Position numbers and translations under genes: made by a program. A DNA stretch of 34,444 bases, taken from assembly GCA_021298595.1 (NCBI GenBank), contig JAJTHL010000004.1, positions 74,070 through 108,513 on the forward strand. The letters are read 5' to 3'. The DNA is from Alphaproteobacteria bacterium. GTDB taxonomy: Bacteria > Pseudomonadota > Alphaproteobacteria > Caedimonadales > UBA1908. Below, one piece after another: positions 1-6,873 of this stretch (the first letter of the stretch is position 1; every line of letters starts with the position of its first letter). A model generated the notes under the pieces. The model was not told the DNA's origin, ran no database searches, and was given only the letters and a program-made list of their open reading frames with translations.

Positions 1-118
1 GGGGTTTTTTCCGATTATCGTGGCATGAAAGAGCGTAGTGAGGGTTAGTGATAAATCTTCTCACTCCATCAGAGTAGATGTTGTATAGTAACACAAAGCA
101 GGCGAAATGAGGTGCCCC

Positions 119-1048
119 ATGGAACCTAAAAAAGTTGTTATCATCGGCGAAGATCCCTTTTTGCGAGGCCCTCTTGTGCAGGCCCTTTCAAAAGAAGGCT
201 ACCGTGTCCTTATGGCGACCTCAAGGCCAGCACCCGCGCTTGCCCACTGTGTCAGCGGTCATGTGGGTCAAATCAACAGCACCTTTTGTGATATTTTTCA
301 TGAAGCACAGCTTGACGCACTTTTCAAAGATGCCTACGCGGTCATTAACCTTTTACGTATCACGAGGGAACGCGGCAATAGAACATTTGAGCGCATGCAC
401 GTTGAGGCGACCCAACATCTTGCTAAAAGTGCTAAACGCACACAAGTAACCTATTTCCTACACCTATCAGAGATGATTGATTTCGACCGCGCAACCTCCA
501 AATACGCCAGATCACGGCAAAAGGCCGAGCAGGTGCTCACAAAAACACTTCCCACAGCCACCCTTTTACGCACGAGCTATCTCTTTGGTCACGGGGATCC
601 CTTCTTGGAGAGCCTTGGCACGAACGCGTCGCTTTCATTTTTTGTGGCTCTTTTTCAAGACAGGAAAAATACTTTTTTTCCTTTGCATGTTGGTGATTTT
701 TCTGAGGCGGTGACACGTCTTTTGGGCCGCAATGACATAAAGGGCCGTACTTTCGAATTTCTAGGGCCAGAAGGGTTTAGCGCAAAAGAAATGGCCGCGC
801 GTGCCCTTGCCGCAGCTGGTCGCAAAAATCGTCATATTTTTTCGGTTCCCTATACCCTTCGCAGTACTTTTGCCTGCTTGAACCATATGATGCCCTTCAT
901 AGAGCCGACCTATGACTTACATCGCCTCAAAAAAGATGACCCACACATAGAGGGACGCCAACGTCTTTTGGCGGACCTAGGGGTGAACCCCCGAGTCTTT
1001 TCAAGGGAACTTCCTGGCTTGATGGGGCGTTTCCGTCCCCATTTTTGA
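119..1048 (+). CDS. NDUFA9-like NAD(P)-binding (atypical SDR) protein with degenerate nucleotide motif
   Basis: The protein follows the layout of the alphaproteobacterial 'complex I NDUFA9 subunit family' of extended/atypical short-chain dehydrogenases. It has an N-terminal beta-alpha-beta unit (VVIIGEDPFLR), a VINL strand near residue 80, a HVEATQHLAKSAK helix, a YARSRQKAEQ segment in the place of the YxxxK region, and LLRTSYLFG followed by PLHVGDFSEAV. Relatives are thought to bind NADPH and assist or join respiratory complex I; that role here is inference. The usual GxxGxxG is reduced to G10, P13 and R16, so dinucleotide binding may be weakened. ATG at 107 is an alternative start, but the ATG at 119 has GAGG at 109-112 six bases upstream and gives the usual short N-terminus. 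A separate gap of 67 bases precedes the next gene on the same strand. Confidence 0.72.
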   Translation: MEPKKVVIIGEDPFLRGPLVQALSKEGYRVLMATSRPAPALAHCVSGHVGQINSTFCDIFHEAQLDALFKDAYAVINLLRITRERGNRTFERMHVEATQHLAKSAKRTQVTYFLHLSEMIDFDRATSKYARSRQKAEQVLTKTLPTATLLRTSYLFGHGDPFLESLGTNASLSFFVALFQDRKNTFFPLHVGDFSEAVTRLLGRNDIKGRTFEFLGPEGFSAKEMAARALAAAGRKNRHIFSVPYTLRSTFACLNHMMPFIEPTYDLHRLKKDDPHIEGRQRLLADLGVNPRVFSRELPGLMGRFRPHF

Positions 1049-1115
1049 GGGGATAAGCACGTCCGTTACGTTAGCCTCTTGGCAGAAAAAGTCTCGTTAA
1101 ATATCGGAGATACAA

Positions 1116-1940
1116 ATGACTTCTTTCCCTACCTTTGAAGAGTTGCGTCGTCAAATACAAAAAAACCACTACGCATCCGTTCCCTTTCCCCTTGCAACAT
1201 CACACATCCAAGAAGCGGTTACCTCTTTTTTTGAGTTTCTTAAGGAGCCAAAGAGCATTAAGGAACATATGCAGATGTCCATTGCCCCGGAACATCGGCG
1301 CGGAGATGTGGGGTATACAAAAAGACAAGCCTGTGATCATCTTTATAATGATAATAAAGAGTTTTTTCACTTTCATCCGGCCCTCTTTGATACCTACGCA
1401 TCCTTTTTAAATGACCACCCTGTTGTACTTGATTTTATGAAGAAAGCTTTACCCGTTTGGCGTGGCACTTTTGAGGTAATGTCTCAAATTTTGAAGAGAT
1501 TTGAAGCACATAGCCAAGGAATTCATCAAAAGGTCTTTGGAAGCCCGACCCCCCATATTGTGCTGAGGTTTTTAAAATATGACTGGAGTAAGGCGGGACG
1601 ATACCTCGCCAAACCTCATTTTGATGCAGGATCTTTCACTTTAGGGATTAGCGAAAGTTCGCCGGGACTTCGGATTGGCAAAGATCCCGATACCCTGCGT
1701 CTTGTCACGTACCAGGAAGGACATGCCCTTTTTATGCTGTCGGGTAATGTTGAAAAAGTCATGGACAGTCATGAACTTTCGTCGGGCTGGCACGACGTCA
1801 TCCAATTAGATCACACGTGCATTGACCAACCTTTTTCTAGATGGGCCGTTGTGGCATTTATTGATGGACACGGTGTGGACACGCTTCCCAGTTGCGAGCT
1901 TCGCCGTTTTTGGACAGAAGAACAGAGAAACACCTCTTAG
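1116..1940 (+). CDS. 2-oxoglutarate/Fe(II)-dependent oxygenase-like protein (isopenicillin N synthase-like fold)
   Basis: A 274-residue protein resembling the non-haem iron double-stranded beta-helix oxygenases. The core shows an HxD iron motif at H168-F169-D170 (KPHFDAGSFTLGI), then SSPGLRIG, which matches the 'GLQV' strand of isopenicillin N synthase relatives. After G-N-V-E-K-V comes a candidate distal histidine H226 sixteen residues after the glycine, the spacing seen in that family, and then R242 (SRWAVVAFID), the expected 2-oxoglutarate carboxylate ligand. H233 is a second candidate for the distal histidine. The N-terminal half (residues 1-140) is mostly helical and not recognised. The substrate is unknown. 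The start is supported by GGAGA upstream of the ATG. No signal peptide is seen, so it is probably cytosolic. It lies between the NDUFA9-like gene and glutaminase on the same strand. Confidence 0.72.
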   Translation: MTSFPTFEELRRQIQKNHYASVPFPLATSHIQEAVTSFFEFLKEPKSIKEHMQMSIAPEHRRGDVGYTKRQACDHLYNDNKEFFHFHPALFDTYASFLNDHPVVLDFMKKALPVWRGTFEVMSQILKRFEAHSQGIHQKVFGSPTPHIVLRFLKYDWSKAGRYLAKPHFDAGSFTLGISESSPGLRIGKDPDTLRLVTYQEGHALFMLSGNVEKVMDSHELSSGWHDVIQLDHTCIDQPFSRWAVVAFIDGHGVDTLPSCELRRFWTEEQRNTS

Positions 1941-1998
1941 ACGATCCCATGACTTAGAAGAATCCCCACGTTTTGTACTTTATTAACCTTATTATGGC

Positions 1999-2004
1999 TA
2001 TAAT
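1999..2004 (+). promoter_or_regulatory. Candidate -10 box of the glutaminase gene
   Basis: A perfect TATAAT lies 32 bases before the preferred glutaminase start at 2036. A -35 element at standard spacing is poor; TTGTAC at 1973-1978 is 20 bases away. If it is used, transcription starts near 2011, which rules out the upstream in-frame TTG and ATG codons as starts. Confidence 0.35.
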
Positions 2005-2035
2005 GAGCTGTGTGCGTCATCAGGATGGGGCCAAG

Positions 2036-2956
2036 ATGTTAGACGAGGATTACCAAGCCCTGCTTGAAGAACTACACGAAACCTACAAATCCTTTGATGA
2101 AGGAACCTTGCCTACATATATCCCTGAACTCAGTCTTGTAAACCCCCAAGACTTTGGCATCTCTCTTACTTTGTTAGATGGCCGATCTTTCCACGTTGGC
2201 CATAGTCAACGGACCTTTACCATACAGTCCATGGTTAAACCCTTCCTTTACGGCATTGCCATGGAGCAACTCGGGGAAGAAGCGGTACTTGAGCGAATCG
2301 GCGTGGAGCCCACAGGTGATGCTTTCAACACGATTAAACTCCAACCAAAAACTCACCGCCCTTACAATCCCATGGTAAATGCCGGAGCGATCGTGCTGGC
2401 TAATCTTATCCAAGGAGATAATCACCGAGAAAAAATCGTCACCATCAAAAAAACCCTAGAAGATTTCTCTGCAAGCGATCTTGGTTTTGATATCCGAGTT
2501 TATACTTCCGAAAAGGCTATGGGGCACCACAACCGTGCCATGGCCTACTTGATGCTGAATTTTGGCATCCTCACGGGCCATGTTGAAGAAATTTTAGAGT
2601 CCTATTTTCAGGCTTGCTCGTTCATGGTTACCACAAAAGACTTAGCTGCTATGGCTGCAACCCTTGCCAACAAGGGCGTTAATCCTTTAACGCAGAAAGA
2701 AGTCATGCAGCCACGCACGATTAAAAACATCGTATGCGTTATGATGACATGCGGGATGTATGATTTTGCGGGACAGTGGTCGTATACCGTAGGAATTCCC
2801 GCCAAAAGTGGTGTCAGTGGCGGAATTATTGGTGTTGTTCCTGGACGTATGGGAATCTCAGTCTACTCCCCCCTTCTAGATGAAACGGGTACCTCTGTCA
2901 GAGGAATTCGAGTGTTTCAAGAGCTTTCACGTCGCCTTGATTTAAGCATTTATTAA
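2036..2956 (+). CDS. glsA: Glutaminase (L-glutamine amidohydrolase, serine-dependent beta-lactamase-like fold)
   Basis: Hydrolyses glutamine to glutamate and ammonia in the cytosol. From the ATG at 2036 the protein has 306 residues, the usual length for bacterial glutaminases. The catalytic set is complete when lined up with the E. coli enzymes: S65-x-x-K68 (QSMVK), N115 (NPMVNAG), E159 and N166 (TSEK...HHN), Y190, Y242 and V260 in the PAKSGVSGG motif. The reading frame extends upstream to a TTG at 1973, but those 21 codons have no family match and a TATAAT sits inside them. Upstream of 2036 there is a GGATGGGG stretch that could serve as ribosome binding site. For an intracellular bacterium, glutamine hydrolysis could supply glutamate as carbon source and ammonia for acid tolerance; this is inference. 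Confidence 0.93.
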   Translation: MLDEDYQALLEELHETYKSFDEGTLPTYIPELSLVNPQDFGISLTLLDGRSFHVGHSQRTFTIQSMVKPFLYGIAMEQLGEEAVLERIGVEPTGDAFNTIKLQPKTHRPYNPMVNAGAIVLANLIQGDNHREKIVTIKKTLEDFSASDLGFDIRVYTSEKAMGHHNRAMAYLMLNFGILTGHVEEILESYFQACSFMVTTKDLAAMAATLANKGVNPLTQKEVMQPRTIKNIVCVMMTCGMYDFAGQWSYTVGIPAKSGVSGGIIGVVPGRMGISVYSPLLDETGTSVRGIRVFQELSRRLDLSIY

Positions 2957-2978
2957 CATTGGAAACACGCCGCCCATT

Positions 2979-4256
2979 TCAAAAAAGATAAACGGTTTGG
3001 GGGGTAAAATCAGTCCTGCTGCTAAGTTCTCTTTGAACAATCTTGTCATATGCTGGCTGCGCGACGTATCCCAAGGCGGGGACACTGATCAGGGTATACG
3101 CTTCATCCTTTTCACTTTTCCCATAAAGAGCAGGAATTCTTAAAAGTGTTTCGTGGGGGATATTTGTCATGTTAAGAAGCGTTGTTTCTTTTTTGAGGAA
3201 CTGCAAGCCCCCTTGCCCCAAAACTCCAACCCAGAAGGGTTCATTGGTCTTTTCTAGCCGCTTTTCTGCCGCAGGAAGGATTTCGGGTTGAATCCAAAGT
3301 CTTCCGTTACGACAAAGAAAAAGGCATCCGCCTAGCGTTGCAGGGCGACATTTTTCTTGAGACAGGTGATGGACAAGTCGCCAAACTTTTTCCTGGCGAG
3401 GGCCATGGGGCGCCGGGTTCACTTGGGCTATGGCCTTTTCCAACATCATTTTTTGCCAGAGCGCCGGAAGCTTTTTAAAGGGTTTTAAATCCCAACAAAG
3501 GACGCCGCTGACGTCAAACGCCAGGGTCTGTTTAAAAGACACCTCGCTCATAAGGTTCATCACCAGACGATCGGTGTGATGGCGTACACTCATCAGAAGG
3601 GCGCTTGACTGGTCGAGCCAATCAAAGGCAGCATGGTCCATAACCTTTCTTATGCGCACCCGGTGATATTGCTGATTATTGTTGGAAGGATCATCAACCC
3701 ACGTGAGATTTTTCTTTACCAAATAGTTGCGTAAAGACGCTTTGGGAACGCTCAAAAGAGGACGCATAAGGAAAACTTCTTTTTCCTGTCTAATGCTAGC
3801 CATGCCGGCTAACCCCTGCAGGGTCGACCCGCGAAGTAATCTGAGTAAACGCGTTTCCTTTTGATCATCTTTATGATGCGCTAAAAAAAGTGCGGAAATG
3901 GCGTTGCCATGACAATACGACGTCAAAAGGTCATATCTGGCCGTCCGCGCGCGCTCTTGGATGCGTGTGACCGGCAAAAGTGTATGATGCCATGTAAGAA
4001 TTTCATGGGACACCCCCCATGATTTTAGGTGCGACCCTAGGGTGTCAGCTTCTTGACGTGACTCCCTTCTTAGTCTGTGATCAACAGTAAGTGCAACAAG
4101 ACGCACCCGATTTGCCTCGCACCACTCTTGGAGAAGCAAAGTAAGCGCCAGACTATCCATGCCCCCCGAGACTGCGACCGCAATGGTATCACCTTGTATA
4201 AAGGGGACAAAGGGCGACATTAAACGTGTAAAAACACGGGGACCCACGGTCAACAC
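2979..4256 (-). CDS. tilS: tRNA(Ile)-lysidine synthase TilS
   Basis: Converts the wobble C34 of tRNA-Ile(CAU) to lysidine, changing its specificity from Met to Ile codons. It is an essential N-type ATP pyrophosphatase. The PP-loop S30-G-G-M-D-S35 lies near the N-terminus (the x in SGGxDS is often Pro, here Met). It is followed by ARTARYDLL and the TilS signature HHKDDQKETRLLRLLRG near residues 125-142, with GLAGM and PLL. The remaining half fits the TilS substrate-binding and C-terminal domains, and the 425-residue length is normal. The start is a GTG with GTAGG seven bases upstream. An internal ATG (codon 12) would still leave the PP-loop intact but has no visible ribosome site. It lies 115 bases downstream of cpoB, the usual alphaproteobacterial neighbour. 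Confidence 0.93.
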   Translation of the reverse strand: MLTVGPRVFTRLMSPFVPFIQGDTIAVAVSGGMDSLALTLLLQEWCEANRVRLVALTVDHRLRRESRQEADTLGSHLKSWGVSHEILTWHHTLLPVTRIQERARTARYDLLTSYCHGNAISALFLAHHKDDQKETRLLRLLRGSTLQGLAGMASIRQEKEVFLMRPLLSVPKASLRNYLVKKNLTWVDDPSNNNQQYHRVRIRKVMDHAAFDWLDQSSALLMSVRHHTDRLVMNLMSEVSFKQTLAFDVSGVLCWDLKPFKKLPALWQKMMLEKAIAQVNPAPHGPRQEKVWRLVHHLSQEKCRPATLGGCLFLCRNGRLWIQPEILPAAEKRLEKTNEPFWVGVLGQGGLQFLKKETTLLNMTNIPHETLLRIPALYGKSEKDEAYTLISVPALGYVAQPAYDKIVQRELSSRTDFTPQTVYLF

Positions 4257-4371
4257 AAGGGACCTACTTTGTCAAAAACTTATAGCTGAAAAAGACAAAC
4301 CCCAATGGCCCCAAAAACAATCAGGCGCTGCCCGAGTCCGGGGTTGGTTAAGCTTATAAATCTTGGCTCTT

Positions 4372-5148
4372 TCACAAACCATTTTGGGCACGTTCTGCAA
4401 GATGTTTGAGGTTTGCAGGAAGGTGAGGAAATTCTTTATGCAGCTGGCGCAACGTCGCACTGGCTTCTTCTCTCTTCCCAAGACCTTTAAGTGACATGGC
4501 GAGCTTGATGAGAGCCTCAGGGGCCTTAGCAAAGCCTTGCTGCTTGCCATCGTTTTTTTTGCCTGACTCGACATCTGCCTTGTAGGTCTTGTAAGCCCTG
4601 GCGAAATACAAGGCTGCTTTTTTGTACTCTCGGCGCAAAAGATGTGTTTCTCCAATCCAGTATTGGGCGTTTACAACCAACCGATGCTTGGGATACTTTT
4701 TTATAAATTGTGTGAGGGCTGCTTCTGCCTTCTGGTACTCGCGCTGTTTATGGATTAACGAGACAGCATGGTCATAAGCTTCTTGGGCGCTGCCCGTGGG
4801 AAGCTCGTGCACAGACGCATCGTCCGCAGAGGCGGCGTCATGGCTTTCATCCTGATCATTTGAGTCCGAAGACGCAGGCGTGTTTTGATCGCGGCCATGA
4901 GGAGAGGAAGAAGACGTCGCTGCGACAGCATTTTCTTGCATGACCTTAAGCGTTTCTTTCATGAGTTTTAAATCATGTCGGGCCTCTTCAAGATCACCCG
5001 TAAGTTGCTTGACTTGCTCTTCAAGATAAGACATCCGATCAGTGTCATCATCCATTTGGGCCTGCAACACAGGGGGGATGCTCAAAAGACTAAGAAGCAT
5101 CAAAGACCTAATGATGATAGCTTTTTTCTTTGTGTTGACAAGGCTCAT
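4372..5148 (-). CDS. cpoB: Tol-Pal system-associated periplasmic protein CpoB (YbgF)
   Basis: A periplasmic protein that in other Proteobacteria coordinates peptidoglycan synthesis with outer-membrane constriction through Tol-Pal and PBP1B. Visible parts in order are a signal peptide (basic NTKKK then LMLLSLLSIPP, cleavage near VLQA), a short coiled coil (SYLEEQVKQLTGDLEEARHD), a low-complexity Ser/Asp/His linker, and a C-terminal TPR region (AYDHAVSLIHKQREYQKAE..., YWIGETHLLRREYKKAALYF, LIKLAMSLKGLGKREEA), which is the classic YbgF arrangement. An upstream in-frame GTG at 5172 would add eight residues; the ATG at 5148 gives a more typical signal peptide, but the choice is uncertain. tilS follows. 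The pal gene usually found upstream is absent here; an unrelated secreted protein occupies that place. Confidence 0.88.
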   Translation of the reverse strand: MSLVNTKKKAIIIRSLMLLSLLSIPPVLQAQMDDDTDRMSYLEEQVKQLTGDLEEARHDLKLMKETLKVMQENAVAATSSSSPHGRDQNTPASSDSNDQDESHDAASADDASVHELPTGSAQEAYDHAVSLIHKQREYQKAEAALTQFIKKYPKHRLVVNAQYWIGETHLLRREYKKAALYFARAYKTYKADVESGKKNDGKQQGFAKAPEALIKLAMSLKGLGKREEASATLRQLHKEFPHLPANLKHLAERAQNGL

Positions 5149-5192
5149 GGACACACTCGTTTCATTTATCACTTATCTTTCATACCATAAAC

Positions 5193-5219
5193 AAAAAAAA
5201 GATCTAGTCATAAGGATCT
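5193..5219 (-). terminator. Weak candidate terminator between the Gly-Pro repeat gene and cpoB
   Basis: On the minus strand AGATC and GATCT can pair around a ten-base loop and are followed directly by eight T residues. The stem is only five base pairs, so the call rests mainly on the T tract. Confidence 0.3.
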
Positions 5220-5250
5220 CTTTGCATCTTGCTTGACTTTGCGTGTGCTT

Positions 5251-5937
5251 TTAGCGTCCTGCCGGTATGACTGTTCCATGCTTTATCCGACCTTTAATGC
5301 GGCTGTTGTCTTTCATAATCCCGTGACCTTTGGCCCCAACAAACTCGATATCCCCCACTACGCGCGTGTTATGAAGCTCCAAGCGTGGCACACGCCGTTT
5401 TTCTTGGCCGTACACTTCATTTTTAATACGAATAGACGTTGTGTCTGAATCTGTGAGTGTCACTTTTGTAGAGGACACGTGTATCGGCCCCATAAATGTT
5501 GAGTTTCGCGCGTCCAAAGGCCCTTCTACATGTGTTTTTCCGCGCACCTTAGCGCGCTCGAGATGGGTTGGGCCTTGAACATTAATCACCTCTACCGTTA
5601 GCTTTTTTGCATTCACTGGTCCCATGACCGTCAAAGATTCTGTTTTAAGGCTGTTCGCCGACAAGGGCCCATGGACCCTTGTGCTTTTCTCCACAGTGAC
5701 CCCTTTTAAATCAGTGGGCCCATACGCATCTATTTTCTTGAAACGACGATCTTCATAAGAGGTAGGACCGAAATCCACCCTATCTTTATGGCCTGGATCT
5801 TCGTCATCAAAATCTAAGTCATCTTCGGTGAGGGCACGGTATTCTTTGGGAATGAATTTTTGATAATCATAGGATATGGCCACGGTACACCCTAAGTTCC
5901 CAAGGAAGATCCATAAAGAAAAAAAAGCACGTATCAT
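5251..5937 (-). CDS. Secreted protein with seven Gly-Pro repeats, probable beta-solenoid
   Basis: No named family is recognised. The 228-residue protein starts with a hydrophobic export signal (AFFSLWIFLGNLGC); the Cys at 17 is a possible but poor lipoprotein site because the -3 residue is Asn. After an acidic stretch (LTEDDLDFDDEDPG) come seven Gly-Pro dipeptides at residues 57, 73, 90, 106, 122, 139 and 150. The spacings are 16, 17, 16, 16, 17 and 11, with hydrophobic/polar alternation between them (for example SLTVMGPVNAKKLTVEVINVQGP). Such a regular 16-17 residue period suggests one turn per repeat of a right-handed beta-solenoid, comparable in style to bactofilin or polymer-forming domains; this is inference. 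The C-terminus is basic. The start has no clear ribosome site. It lies upstream of cpoB on the same strand. Confidence 0.6.
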   Translation of the reverse strand: MIRAFFSLWIFLGNLGCTVAISYDYQKFIPKEYRALTEDDLDFDDEDPGHKDRVDFGPTSYEDRRFKKIDAYGPTDLKGVTVEKSTRVHGPLSANSLKTESLTVMGPVNAKKLTVEVINVQGPTHLERAKVRGKTHVEGPLDARNSTFMGPIHVSSTKVTLTDSDTTSIRIKNEVYGQEKRRVPRLELHNTRVVGDIEFVGAKGHGIMKDNSRIKGRIKHGTVIPAGR

Positions 5938-6024
5938 GATCGCACAGCATGGCTAATAGAAAAAGATTATAGCAAAACGACGGGTCAGTGTCAAAGACGT
6001 TAAAAAGCCCATAAGGCAAAAAAA

Positions 6025-6381
6025 TTATGCTACTTTAGCAATGCGCCTTTTTAAATATAGCAACTCTCGCCCTAATTCTGCGGCGACCCTAGTAAAGGCC
6101 CCTTCAGCGGAAACGAGTTGCCTTGCTTCATGAAGTCTTTGTTGTTTCACCAGTTGAACAACATCATCGGCAATGCCATGAAACTTTTCATGACACTGGG
6201 CAACTGATTGGAATTCTTGGTATTTGAAAAGTCTTGCGTGTGATTGCTTAAGCCAAGATCCAAGGGCACAGGTCGCTGACTTACCCAATGAGCGTTCGTC
6301 AAACCTCCCAGAGCCGTTAATATAAAGGACAAGCCTGACTTTCCATTCTGTATGTTCACGTATTGCAGCTTCCAAGTTCAT
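6025..6381 (-). CDS. Stand-alone CZB (chemoreceptor zinc-binding) domain protein
   Basis: The 118-residue protein consists of essentially one CZB domain. The four predicted zinc ligands are present in the CZB pattern: H10 in the HTEWK motif, C38 in CALGSWL, and H64 and H68 in HEKFH. The spacings of 28, 26 and 4 are close to those of the E. coli zinc sensor DgcZ (YdeH). In known proteins this four-helix domain senses zinc and is fused to a chemoreceptor or GGDEF domain; here no partner domain is attached and no chemotaxis or cyclic-di-GMP gene is visible nearby. It may act in trans on another protein or simply bind zinc. No signal peptide is seen. AGAGG lies upstream of the ATG. The gene is monocistronic by appearance, with 87 bases to the next gene. 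Confidence 0.75.
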   Translation of the reverse strand: MNLEAAIREHTEWKVRLVLYINGSGRFDERSLGKSATCALGSWLKQSHARLFKYQEFQSVAQCHEKFHGIADDVVQLVKQQRLHEARQLVSAEGAFTRVAAELGRELLYLKRRIAKVA

Positions 6382-6873
6382 GGAAAAACCTCTTTACTCT
6401 GACACATGACGGCATGGTAATATTGTACACAGCTCATTAATAATTACAAGTCCTCAATATCAAGAAAAATTTTCATTTACTTTAAAGATGAATGCAGAAT
6501 AATTGAAGAATTTATGTTGTATGAACGTTTTTATATTTTGCTATCTATTAAAGCGTCTTTGGCGCCCTAGAGAATTTATTGAATCGCCTTAATAAGTTGA
6601 TATTTATTAAAAAGATACGTTTGGCACAAAATACGCCCCCCCCAAGGCAAAGCACAAGCTATGGCTAGTGCATAAAATCCATAGGCAAAACTCCTTGGCG
6701 TCACAAAAAGGTAAAGGTCAAATCTTTACAAAGTTTAAGGCGCCATCGGTGCAGATGACCAAACTCTAGACTACAGGGCGCATGAGTAAAGCTATTTCAA
6801 TACCTTGACACCACGGCGTGTTGCTTTTATTGAGAGGAATGCGTGCGCAGAGGGAGGCCATCGGGAGATCACC
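6382..6873. other. 492-base AT-rich intergenic region between divergent genes
   Basis: No coding sequence is supported. It holds an eight-C homopolymer at 6636-6643, nested inverted repeats at 6642-6698 (outer CCAAGG/CCTTGG, inner CTATGG/CCATAG around a 14-base centre), and a promoter-like pair at 6805-6833 facing the downstream + gene. The rest is AT-rich without clear structure. Confidence 0.5.
6805..6833 (+). promoter_or_regulatory. Candidate sigma-70-type promoter of the 6874 gene
   Basis: A perfect TTGACA at 6805-6810 is followed after 17 bases by TATTGA at 6828-6833. Transcription would start near 6840, just before the ribosome site GGGAGA and ATG at 6874. The -35 is consensus, the -10 only partly. 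Confidence 0.4.
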
